From Loripinus fragilis (taxonomy: Eukaryota; Mollusca; Bivalvia; Lucinida; Lucinidae), in the NCBI GenBank assembly GCA_964019695.1, contig OZ026516.1:95666368-95730367 (forward strand): a stretch of 64,000 nt of DNA. The letters are read 5' to 3'. Numbering within the stretch: the first letter of the stretch is position 1; every line of letters begins with the position of its first letter. Under the pieces are notes generated by a model. The model did no database searches, had not been told where the DNA came from, and saw nothing but the letters and a program-made list of their open reading frames with translations. Positions 46,156 to 56,639 of the stretch are shown one piece after another. The position numbers and the translations under genes were made by a program.

Positions 46156-47227
46156 GTAAGTATCAATTTTCTCGCACACCAGGTCGGGATTTCCGTTTTT
46201 ACCCATGTGAGATAATACTACATATCTCATATACCCATACCAGCCCATGGGAAAGATAAAAAACGAACAGCCGCACGTCGATCTGTGACGTTATTTTTAT
46301 GTTAAAATAACAACGTGACCATGTCGCATCTCGGCGTTTTCGGGATTTTCTGGAAGCCTTTTTATGGTTTTCCAATTTAGTGGTGAGCAAGAAAATGAAT
46401 CCATTATTCGTGAGAGGATGGGGTAGAAAAAATCGTCCCTCGCGAATACCGTTTGGCATCACTCAGCAAGCCTCGTGATGCCATCGGTGATCCTAGGGAC
46501 GGATCTTGCACTCCTGATGGATCCCTATAGTATTCTGCGTTGACTATGATAAACAATTAGGAACAGCATAGACTAAGACAGCTTCCATACTTTATTGGCC
46601 TTTTAAGGGGATAACTCTTTCAAAAGCTCTTACTTGCATGGATTTTTTTCTGTATAAAAAACAACTTTTTATCAAGGAGACGGATACATTTAGCCATAAT
46701 GTTGTATGAACAATTTATACATCTCACATAGATCACTTGACGCCCCAACATACAGCTTTTGAGCAATCCGCAGCATGCTTATCAGTCTTTTTGGGAGTCA
46801 CTTCCTGGTTTGATACTATTTGCAATATTGTGACCCGCTGGGTGAACTTTAGAAAATAACAGTTGCATGAACATGAACTGCAGTTATCCGACTACATTAT
46901 TTAGAAGTATTGTTGCTGGACACCAACTCAAATTTTCATTGCATTACTTGCCAAGCTATAGCTGGCATACAGTTAAACAATCCCTTCATGAATATTCATG
47001 CTAAGCTCCACCCACTATGAACAACACACTTTTGATTTTGGAACATAGAACAATTTACTTGCCAGATTCTATAGTAGGATGATATCTAATATTTCCAACC
47101 CTGATCAGGCAGCTGTTACAAGAGTTGTCTGATCTGGGTCTGCTTTGTTTGCAGAATTGTCAAAATGCGTCTCTATGAGGTAAAGGGTAAAATAATAGTA
47201 TCTGGAATCTTATAAAATTCTCTTCAG

Positions 47228-47408
47228 ATGCAGCGATGACGACGACCTTTTGGGCGGAGATTTCAACACCACTCAATCTGTCAACAGTGGTCTGGATACA
47301 CGTTACTCAGTGATCCTTTACGCCTTTAAATTCTACAATAGCGACGAGGTGTTTCTTCACTGTGTAGTAACAGTTTGTCCATCAGGGTCCAGTACATGAA
47401 TAGTTACA
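47228..47408 (+). pseudogene. ZP gene B exon 6, contains TGA in place of a conserved Cys
   Basis: Acceptor TCTCTTCAG, donor GTAAGT, 181 bp. Encodes CSDDDDLLGGDFNTTQSVNS, RYSVILYAFKFYNSDEVF and LHCVVTVCPSGSST, then TGA at 47397-47399 where gene A has TGT (Cys). The next codon also differs (ATA for GTA), so two neighbouring codons changed. Reading on past the stop rejoins the GCSKKKRS exon in frame. Confidence 0.82.
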
Positions 47409-47512
47409 GTAAGTACATATACAAGTATTACACCATTTTCAAGTGTTTCTATATTTAGACAGACTGTGATGACAAAGAGCAGAACACTATTCGTATCAAA
47501 AGCCTCCATAAC

Positions 47513-47752
47513 TAGAGCCGTGGCATGAGATTTCCAACAATGTAGCATTTTGACATGTGTAGACTCGGACGAGCCTCTGCATCCTACTTTTAAGCCTAGT
47601 AACTCCAAATGGTGTTCAGTCAGTAGCTTAACTTTCATAAAATACTCAAGCGACTGACAGACTATGATCAGATTGCGCATATGCGCAGGCTGATCTGAGG
47701 CTTTGCTGGTCGCACATACCACATTGTTGGAAATCTCGTGCACTGGCTCATT
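47513..47752. mobile_element. R1 element right behind gene B exon 6
   Basis: TAGAGCCGTGGCATGAGATT at the left and GAAATCTCGTGCACTGGCTC at the right, hairpin core TTGCGCATATGCGCAGGCTG. The 136-codon minus-strand frame is an artefact of this repeat plus the exon antisense. Confidence 0.7.
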
Positions 47753-48526
47753 AGTTATTTTTTTCATTTTATTTAGACGAAATTAATTATTTATTACCTA
47801 GACTTCTTTATTTTTGGAAACCAGATACTGCCTCAAATTATCAACTGTTATGATGTAAATGCCTACATACCTCAAAATCAGTATTTAGCATCTTACGTGT
47901 ACATCATAACAGTCTATACTTCTTTGTACTATATCTTAAAGGATAAGATATCAAACCAAACAACATATACCTGTGTCACGGCAAGCACAGACCTGAGCGC
48001 TTTCTCTTTATTCATAAGACAAAATTTCATAACAATAATTTTACAGCCAGCCAGCATCCCTCCTTCCAAATGTAGTTCCTTGCTTAAGCTACATCAATGC
48101 AGTTCAGGGTTCTAAACACAACATAGACGTTGTATCAACTCATCCATAAAACCAATCTCTCAATTTTTCAGCCTATCTGAAAGAAACTGATAACCAATCA
48201 AATATCATATAAAAGACAAAAATGCTTGGACATACATTTTATTGACAGCTGCCAACTCACTTACACGTGCAATACGCTTCGTACATTGAATCCATTGATT
48301 GGCAGCGAGCCACATCTGATTTGCACATGCAAAACGAGCATCTTGTTTGGTCAATTGGCTGTCTATGTTCACACTGGCTGTTCAGCTTTTCCGTTTTACA
48401 CTCAAACAAAACTGTTAATACAATTGCATATTAAATACAAAACTGTTGTATTCAATTATAAATAATTTCTTTATATTGGGTATTTATTATAAAATGTAAA
48501 TAAGTAATAGATTCCATTTTTGAAAT

Positions 48527-48613
48527 GTTCATGGAATCATGAATACTTTGTGCCTCTTGCAAAGTTTACATGGAATACGAGACCCAAAGTATTCATGATT
48601 CCATGAACATTCC
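48527..48613. repeat. Near-perfect hairpin (about 87 bp)
   Basis: AATGTTCATGGAATCATGAA (continuing TACTTTG) pairs with CAAAGTATTCATGATTCCAT (continuing GAACATT). The 34-bp loop includes GCAAAGTTTACATGG. Confidence 0.75.
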
Positions 48614-49485
48614 CAAAAAAAATTCATTACTTAAGTGTACTATTCTCAGTGATATTTTGTTTGGATAATTACCAGTAACGTTTTTCTCCATTCTTTCCTA
48701 AGTATCCGCCCAAATTGATGCTTTATCTTTAAAATATCCTATATGAGTGTTTCTGTACTATTGATTTCTTAAACGACTTCTCGAAAACAGATATAATGCA
48801 ATGCTTCTCCCTAATTTTATGGCTTTTTGGAGAATATTTTAATATTAATCAAAATACAGAAGCACAGATTTTAGCTTTTTTTAGCGTCATGCTAAATTTA
48901 ATGTATTTGAATATCCAGAAATTTAGTGAAAATGCAAAGATTTTGGCACATGTTTGCAAAGTGGTCGCCATCACATAGCCTCGCTAAATATATGTAAGTG
49001 ACTTGTGGTTTATTGACTTTAAATCATGACGTTATACCACTACCAAACCGCAACGACATGTAATTAAATTGTATATTTCTGAAGTAATTTGCTGGTTCAT
49101 GACCGGCTTGAAAGGTTTTTTTTTCTATCTGGGCCGTTTTTGGGGAACTGATCAGTAAAATAATGACGACCAGCAGACATGGCTACTAATGGCTATGAAA
49201 ACCTTTACTCTCTCAGAAATCAGAAATCAGAAAAATGGAGTTGAATTTCTCAGAAAATAAGTATGAATTCTAATGCACTTGTAAATGTGACATTCTGAGA
49301 TATAGTGTTGGAGAGTTGACACCATCGATGTTATTACTGGCTGGCTGTAGACCAAAACAAAACTACGCTTTTGCTGTATATTTGAACTAAAATTTTTATA
49401 AGCCCATTTTCAATGGAATACCTTTAACATTAAAAATGGTCCTATTTTTGCAAGTTTAGCGTTAGATACCGTTATCTTTCTACAG

Positions 49486-49600
49486 GGTTGTTCCAAGAAA
49501 AAGAGAAGTATAATGGAAGAATCATTAGGACCAGATGATCAAGTCTTCACAACCGGATCTCTTCTACATCTCCAAGACAATAGTGCTGCAACAAACGGAG
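49486..49600 (+). pseudogene. ZP gene B exon 7, furin-like site
   Basis: Acceptor CTTTCTACAG, 115 bp, donor GAG|GTAATT. Encodes GCSKKKRSIMEES, then GPDDQVFTTGSLLHLQDNSA. Same length and phase as gene A 2197-2311. Confidence 0.8.
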
Positions 49601-49627
49601 GTAATTCAATGATCGTTTGTTATACCA

Positions 49628-49935
49628 GGCCGCGTAGCGCAGTCGGTAACATGTCTTACTACAGATGTGCGTCTTACTGCAGATCCAGGGGTTGTAAGTT
49701 TGATCAAGCCGCGTCCCATACTTTCGTGTAGATTGATCATGAAATAATTTCTACAGTCATTCTCCTCCTTCCGCTAATTCATTCAAGAAGGGTGGTTGGT
49801 TGTCAGTTACAAGTAAATGTATGTGCACGAATAACTGGTTAACCGCTTATTCGAGCTTTCCAGGAAAATGGTTAGGTGAACTGACCGTCCCCTCATGATC
49901 ATATATGTTGACTGGGATGTAAAGCAACAAATCAA
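49628..49935 (+). mobile_element. SINE2, copy 2, in gene B intron 7
   Basis: Head GGCCGCGTAGCGCAGTCGGT (A-box region), then a B-box remnant (GTAAGTTTGATCAAGCC). The body ATTGATCATGAAATAATTTC, GTCATTCTCC, GTGAACTGACCGTC and ATGTTGACTGGGATGTAAAG matches 23919-24195. It begins only about 27 bp after exon 7. Confidence 0.75.
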
Positions 49936-49985
49936 ACAATGATTGTTTACAAGCTAGCACATAAGTTTTTGACTATTTCCATACA

Positions 49986-50435
49986 CAGGCTTTCTAGCAG
50001 GCCCTACTTTTCCCTACTTTTTTTTTTATTTATTCCTACTTTTCCCCACTTTTTCTTAAAATTGCCCTATTGTCCCTACTTTTTCATTCTAAAATGTCTT
50101 TTTCATTTACGCATAAAAATCCAGAATTTTTCCTTGCTCGTTCAGATTTAATAAAATATCTAATTTATCTTTTCAGGGAGCAGGCTGCAAAACATCACAA
50201 ATTTTATTTTTAACCCCCAAGGGCTCTCTGTTTATCTTGTACTACTGTCACCGCTATTATCCTGCTTATTTAGTGTGAAATTACTTATAACCTACTCATT
50301 GTGATAAAATTTGTACTTGAATAGCCCTACTATCCCTACTTTTTTACACCAATTATCGCTACTTTTCACTACTTTTTCAAAATTTTTATCCCTACTTTTT
50401 CCCAACTTTTTTGTTCAAGGGCCCTTGAAAGCCTG
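49986..50435. mobile_element. Inverted-repeat element with CCCTACTTTTT-rich interior
   Basis: Ends CAGGCTTTCTAGCAGGCCCT and AGGGCCCTTGAAAGCCTG are inverted. The interior has many CCCTACTTTT words on both sides of a unique core. The plus-strand 70-codon frame is spurious. Confidence 0.65.
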
Positions 50436-50512
50436 CATACAGTAAAACCTGTGTAAAACGGTCACTCCAAAAAAGACAAAAAAAGATCTTAATGACAAAA
50501 GGTAGCTAAATG

Positions 50513-50549
50513 AATGCAGAATGCTCCCCCTGGAGCATTCTGCATTACA
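50513..50549. repeat. Perfect short hairpin
   Basis: AATGCAGAATGCTCC and GGAGCATTCTGCATT around CCCT. Confidence 0.75.
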
Positions 50550-51474
50550 TGTGACCTCCATTAAGCAATAATTCGTCTTGAAAACCAATTTTTGGTCTTT
50601 CAGAGTGATCGTTTCACAAAAGTTTAATATAAAAATGCTTTTAGGTGTGGTACTTGATTGTATCTATTCCTGATCTTTGCAACCTTACTTACTTTAGATG
50701 CCCAAAATGACGAGTGGCCAAAATTTGGTTAGTGTTTCTGGCTCTATACCTTGTATACTCATGCTAAAAAGGCTATCCCGAGCTTGAAAGGCCTTCTTGC
50801 GTATAATACAGTTATGTAATGGTTAGATTCATTTTGCATAGTAACTGGGTGGGCTCATTTACAAGCCAACGCTTTGTGGATTAAGTCTTTACCCATGTCC
50901 TGCTAATCGATCAGACTGCTGGAAACAATTTCTCTTCAAGCAAGAGAATGCCTCCTTACCTACAATATCACCAGGAACTGTTTGCAAGCTAGCTATATCA
51001 CCCCAGAGTCTCCATACATTTCCAATCGACCACCCTTGGGATTTTCGAAACCCTCAGTAACATGACTGGTATCCTTTCCCAGCTGCCACATTATCCAAAA
51101 AACGACCGCCAGCTGGTTAAACAGTGGCAAGGCATTCCATAGGGGGTGGGGTACAAATGTATTCCCAGGCTTCTAAGCATGCGCAAAAGGCTCATAGATT
51201 GCATTGGTAAAGATGGTGGCCCTACAAAATATATGACTTAGGGACATTTAGGAACTTTTAGATAATTCTTCCTTTGACCCCCAACGCACACAATGTTCAA
51301 TCCCATATTTATTGTATCACTATGTAAGAGAAAATCCATCAAAATAGAGTTAATAAACCCATATGGTCTCTCTTCCTTTGATTTGGGCTCCGTATATCTG
51401 GATCATTTTGGATATACAGAACCTCTCCAGGCCCCGATGTTATGAAACCTCAACTGAACTGGGCACAAAATTTA

Positions 51475-51540
51475 TCATGCTCGTAAATGTTAAAATGCCA
51501 ACAATTGTTGGCATTTTAACATTTGTAAGCATGATAAATA
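51475..51540. repeat. Near-perfect 66-bp palindrome
   Basis: TTTATCATGCTCGTAAATGT, then TAAAATGCCAACAATTG, is mirrored as TTGGCATTTTAACATTTG and TAAGCATGATAAA. Fragments of the same word occur near 6765 and 25260. Confidence 0.75.
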
Positions 51541-51901
51541 CATCTGAGAATTTGAAAGTAAGAAACGTCTTTTTTTCAAAATTTTGGTTTTATGAGCAGT
51601 TGAAATTCCATGCTCGGTTGAGTTGAGCAAGGAAAATATCGGGGCCAAATAACCAATCAGCGCGCCATATTAGCCATTCCCTGTCCCCGAATTGGCTGAG
51701 TAAATTTTCCCACATGCACAGGTGAATTGTCAGTCAACAGGGAACTAGACACCCCTGACATGAAAACCCTGTCTTAAGATGTGTTAAAAGCTGTGACCAC
51801 AGCGACTTAATTCTTGTTGAACGTCTGTGGTAAGCCAAACTACATATTATCAGTGAAATTTGATTCTAATATTCAGTTTATTTTTCTATTTTTATTCACA
51901 G

Positions 51902-51954
51902 GCAAACTATGTCTCCTGGTAGCAGCTTTGGTAGCCTTCTTTAAGCATCAATGA
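51902..51954 (+). pseudogene. ZP gene B exon 8, terminal exon
   Basis: Acceptor TTTTTATTCACAG. Encodes (G)KLCLLVAALVAFFKHQ and TGA. Hydrophobic tail as in gene A. Confidence 0.78.
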
Positions 51955-52042
51955 TTGCAGAAAAGATACACCAAGAATAACAAATTCAACAACTCAAATG
52001 GATGTGACCAAATATATTTTATTATCTTGTTCAAGAATTTTA

Positions 52043-52048
52043 AATAAA
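52043..52048 (+). promoter_or_regulatory. Polyadenylation signal AATAAA of ZP gene B
   Basis: About 89 bp after the stop, in the same local context as gene A (TTAAATAAAGG). Confidence 0.65.
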
Positions 52049-52156
52049 GGGTTATAGCATTATAACTTTGTTTTAATTCACCCTTAAATCTCCCATCCAC
52101 TACTGCAGCAGACGAATTTTGCAACATCTTTTCTAATTTTCTAAAAAGTATAATTT

Positions 52157-52196
52157 TTCATGAGAATCGTCTGCCAGCAGACGATTCTCATGAAAT
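52157..52196. repeat. Perfect 40-bp palindrome
   Basis: TTCATGAGAATCGTCTGC and GCAGACGATTCTCATGAA around CA/CA, about 110 bp past the gene B poly(A) signal. Confidence 0.75.
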
Positions 52197-52199
52197 ATC

Positions 52200-53470
52200 A
52201 GGTCTTTTTATTGAAAAAGCAGCACAATTTAACATGTTCTTCTGTTGTAAATTTTAGGTGGTGCTTTATGGTTTAACTCTTATCCCGCCCGTAAATTGTC
52301 CTGATATATGCAGCAGACATAAAGCAGACAACGTTCTCATATTCAAGTGCACTTTAAAATGCAGACAAATGCTATGAACCCTTAGGGAGCAGTCCGATCT
52401 GGGTACATATTTTTTGCAATATTGACTACCTAAGACCATAACCAGATGAGAGAGCAGACGACAAATATAATGACTGGCATTTAGTGGGAATATCTAACAT
52501 TTAGAACTTATCACATACTACTCAAAGTTTAGTAAGCATCACTATAAAGATTTCCATAGGGCTCAATACACTGCGCCTACCCCTTTGGCACTCGATAACC
52601 TTTTACTTCTTCAAAATCAACGAAATGTTCAGTGGTAATTGAAAATGCAGTGGAATACAGAATGTTTACACAACTAAATCGCTAGACTCTCCAATGGATG
52701 CTTGTTGCACAAAAAAAAGAAAAATGTTATGGTTTTATTCCACCCAAAAAATCAAGTTTTTCTGTTATTTCAAAAGATCAGATACCTGAAATGTGTCTTA
52801 GGAACACATCTACAACGTTTCAATATTCGTTTGAAACCCGTTTGTAACTGATATGGTAAATTTTGGTTTTGCATATCCTGACCAGCTGGCACCCATAGCA
52901 CCGTCTTGTGAGTGAATAGCATAAAAAGCTGTAGCAAACTTCATTTTCAATTACCTCTGAAATTCTTTGAATTGGAACAGAAACGTCGAAAGTTATCGTG
53001 TGCCAAATCAGTGCGCTCAGCCCTATGGAAATCATTATAGTGGTCCTTATCAAAGTTTAAGTATTTATCACATGGCGTCGCGGCGGGGTGTGATATAATA
53101 TCATGCAATAACATCGATAAACCACTAGTGGTTTACAGATAAGTAACGTAATGACGTCAATTATAACATTGCATAAAATATGGCAAAATAATGCCGTTTT
53201 CACGCCAAAATGCGATTAAGTAAATTTAATGTGTGATAAATCGAATCTAACATCAGGGCTCCTGTATAATTGAATTTATTACACTCGTTGCGTAAAAGCC
53301 ATTAAATGCTCGCCAAGCCTCGCATTTTATCGCTTCCTCAACTCCTTTAACAAATTAAATAAAACATGAGCACTCATGGAAGATCCCCTATATAACGCAC
53401 ATGTGCAAACGCCTATGCGTATACAGTAAGACTAAATAAGAGTGATACATGGTCAGCTAATTGAATGCCA
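52200..53470. other. Intergenic stretch, no gene recognised
   Basis: AT-rich. The region 53085-53390 is a diverged relative of the 44345-44660 foldback area. The other open frames show no supportable protein features. Confidence 0.4.
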
Positions 53471-53472
53471 AA

Positions 53473-53707
53473 TGAGCCACGACATGTGTTTTCCAACAAT
53501 GTGGCATTTTCACAAGTGTAGACTCAGACGAGTGTGCAGCCTCCTGTTAAGCTTAGAAACTCCAAATAATGTTCAGTCAGTAGCTTAACACTCGTAAAAT
53601 ATTCAAGCGACTAACAAAGGCTCTGACCAGACTGCGCGTATGTGCAGGCTGGTCTTAGCCTTTGCTGGTTGCACACCACATTGTTGGATATCTCATGTCG
53701 CGGCTCA
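53473..53707. mobile_element. R1 element, copy downstream of gene B
   Basis: TGAGCCACGACATGTGTTTT at the left and ATATCTCATGTCGCGGCTCA at the right, core CTGCGCGTATGTGCAGGCTG. Confidence 0.75.
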
Positions 53708-54057
53708 GATGTTTATGAACATAAACTGAAAAAAGGATCATCTCATCAAATGATTGCTTTCGATAAAAATGTTGATTTTGATAAATTCTGTGCATAAGTA
53801 TATTGTCAAGACAACGCACATTAATAGCGATTCTCTGTACGTATGGAGCAAAGTTTCAACGCCTAGTCACAGATTCCAATGGTACTTTCTGTACTTTTTT
53901 GTTTTCACCCAAAACGATAGAATTCATGCTGAATTGTTTTTAATTTCTGTTGCCATGGTAACATCATCCAAATTTTGTGACCAAATAGTGACTTAAAATC
54001 AGTAAAATAGACCTATATTGCGCTAAAGCAACTTTTAGGAGTAACTTTTGAACTTCA

Positions 54058-54196
54058 GGCCTCGAGGTTATAACTTGTTCATTCTCAAACTTAAAAAAGC
54101 GCAATGATCGGCTGCTTGCGGACACATGTCCACAAGCAGCCAATCGTTATGCTTTATTTTGAGACTGTTCTTGAGTTGTATAACCTCGAGACCTGA
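54058..54196. repeat. Foldback element (about 139 bp)
   Basis: CAGGCCTCGAGGTTATA pairs with TATAACCTCGAGACCTG. The inner stem GGCTGCTTGCGGACA pairs with TGTCCACAAGCAGCC. Confidence 0.75.
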
Positions 54197-55034
54197 TAAC
54201 TTGTTCTCTACAGTATTTCTCAATGTTAATACAAGGAGGGTATGGTTAATAATTTTGGTAAATCTGTCGTATAGTAATGGTTGCAAAACATGGGTGGGTT
54301 AACAAGGTTCTGAAATTTGGCAGTTTTCAACATTTTTAAAACCATGTCACAAACCACTGTTACTTGGAAAAGTTTACACACTTTAGTGAGACAAAACTAA
54401 ATATGATTTGTAATAAATTGAAAAAAAAAATGAAGTAACCATGGCAACTATGATGCATCCATCTCAAAAAGTCAAAATGGAACTGCAGCTTGTAAGGCAT
54501 CTTTTGTACAATAGAACATGAAAACATATGACACAATCAAAATTAAATTGTTAAAATGTTACTTATATTGTACTTAGTTGATAAAAATGCCCAGGCCATA
54601 AAATGGACTTAATAAAAGCCCTTTTAGAGGTTTATATAGGTAAAGTATACTAAATTTTGATAATAAAAAAATACCTAACTCGTGTGTGTAGAAAAGATAT
54701 GACATCATCATATTTTATAAATAGCTTGCAGTTCAGATAAAAGACATAGGGGAGTTGGTTCAATTTAGGGTTCCCAAAGGGGCTCTAAAGGGTATAATCA
54801 GGTATGTTTGTACCAAAACATATGTTTTAGGGACACTGGACTCCATTTCTTTTTGAAAATCCTACCCTAAAGAATTGACATACTGGTGTTTCAAAGATAT
54901 ATAACAGTAGGACTATGCTATTTTTTATTGAACCAGGTAAATAACGGTAAATGTATTACTGCAGTTTGAGGCAGTTAACGATATATACCTGTATAAAATA
55001 CCTATTTTACCTAAATAAGTTCATATTTTTTTGT

Positions 55035-55290
55035 TTAGAACGATTTTCATCTATCTTTGAACTGACTGTACTGCTACTGATCTTTCAAAGATAGATGAGA
55101 ATCGTTGTAAACAAACACTGACGAGTTTAACTTGTTTTTGGGCATACTGGTAGTCTCCGTTTACAGTTATAATGAGCCTACCACAGAATACTGCATAAGC
55201 ACCTGGTAGTGAATACTTCATCTTTACCTGTATAGAAGAAATATAGAATCGCCTCATTGCTATGTATCTTTAAAACATCAGTACATCTTA
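55035..55290. mobile_element. R2 element, copy 5
   Basis: Contains CAAAGATAGATGAGAATCGT, CACTGACGAGTTTAAC, GTAGTCTCCGTTTACAG and ATGTATCTTTAAAACATCAG in R2 order. Its reverse-strand 68-codon frame is spurious. Confidence 0.65.
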
Positions 55291-56639
55291 TCAAGTAAAT
55301 CCTTATTTACTAATTAAAACCAAACAAAGTCAACAATCCACAATTGGGGAAAATGAGGGGACGTCTCCAATGTACCATAAGGCATATTTTTAGTATTTAG
55401 CTTAATAGAGGGAAAATTCGCAAAGATAGCTCCCTCATTTTTTTATTTTGTTCTCCTGGTATTTTTTTGGTCTTTTTTTCTTTTTTTTTCTTTTTTTGGG
55501 GGGATGGGCACGGGTCTTTTTTGTTGTTGTTTTTTTGTTTTTTGTTGTTGTTTTTTTGGGTGGGTGGGTGGGGGTAGTGGTACTCCCTGGGTGGTTACAT
55601 GTGCCACTTCATGGTTACTACCAGACAATACTGGTAGTTTGATGGGAGATCAGTAATTTTGGGGGAGGGTACAAACCATCATTACTCTTTTCTATAGCAA
55701 AAATGAAGACACCATGTGGCTTCAAACTTTGATATTGACATTTACAATTTCATGATTGACAGCTTTAAGCTTAATAGTGCTTCATACTAAACTGGTACGT
55801 TTCTATAATGCTAACTTAAAAGATATATTAAATAATTTAAGGCCCACGTGATATAAGATACACGCCTCTTTAGAAAAGTGCAATATACAGACAATAATCC
55901 TTTATTTCAAATGAGTCTTTTCTTCATGTTTTGATAATAAAAGGTCATAATATAAAGCGGTCAGAAAGGTTCCTTGTTGTGACCATATGAATTAGTACAC
56001 TGCATTTCAACATAGTACATATCTTCTTGCAGACTATATAGGACAGTATGTCAGATGCCTGATTGCAAATGACAAACAGCAAATGCTCTGACACGCCTGT
56101 GCATCAATGAAGTAGAATCGGAATTCCCATATTAGTATTGCTGGATAGAAACAGCAATGATGGAAGAACGTCCATGTATTGATGCGTCTTTCTCTGCATC
56201 GATGTCAATTTTGACTGGAATGAATATTGCTACTGCTGGGGAGTTTGGCACATACATTTTGTAAATGGAAATTCGTATTTTGGTAGCCCACGAAAATAGT
56301 ACCTTTCAACATTTTGAAATTCACCGGTACTGTGCCCTCTTTTCGGTAAAAGAGTGCTCTATTGGATTTTAAACTTGCATGGGACTATGCATTGATGCAT
56401 GTTTGTCATGTTGTTAAAAGCAGCTTCTTCTTTGTGTGGACTATTTTGTCACAGTAAATAGCGCCAACTACCATGGTAACGTATGACGCTGGTCTGATTA
56501 CCTTTAACTTTTGTGCATATGAAGAAACCAAGGTCGTCAAGGCAGGTTTTTTTTCACTTTTCTCTAAGGTGGATAACAAATATTCTCACTCACAGGAAGA
56601 TAGTAATTCAAACATTATCTGGCAAGACTGTGCAAATGT

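Larger units (their letters stand above)
34379..51954 (+). pseudogene. ZP-domain protein gene B, complete 8-exon structure with two in-frame stops
   Basis: Joined exons give 320 codons in one frame, apart from TAG at codon 53 (exon 2) and TGA at codon 262 (exon 6). Features: signal peptide, residues 1 to about 21 (MSSLLCSILLSATLVIGVVA); ZP-N-like part from C30 (TCFGNGTILVMN, VICATAS, NCSLDSAIIVYFS, YEIQCSD); ZP-C-like part (TLYWTIDIPANYTAKATCDA, GCSDDDD, RYSVILYAFKFYNS, LHCVVTVCPS). KKKR-S at about 269-273 is a convertase-like site, and the end is a short hydrophobic tail. Sequons NGT, NRS, NRT, NYT and NTT suggest a glycoprotein. All introns are GT-AG and exon lengths match gene A where comparable. 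ZP proteins form extracellular filaments; a reproductive or mucosal coat role is possible but unproven. The stops point to a pseudogene, null allele or sequence errors. Confidence 0.8.

Noticed and set aside
47397..47399. TGA in place of Cys as a possible selenocysteine codon in ZP gene B
   Set aside because: The neighbouring codon also changed, a TAG stop occurs in exon 2, ZP proteins are not known selenoproteins, and I saw no SECIS-like element near the 3' end.
47357..47767. 136-codon minus-strand frame, and the similar 113-codon frame at 8068-8409
   Set aside because: Both share NNVVCATS-type text because they read the R1 element; the sequence is repeat-derived and truncated by element ends.
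55448..55642. Phe/Val-rich frame and its antisense
   Set aside because: Comes from poly-T/G low-complexity sequence at the start of the 4.4-kb unit; the second unit differs in homopolymer lengths and frame.
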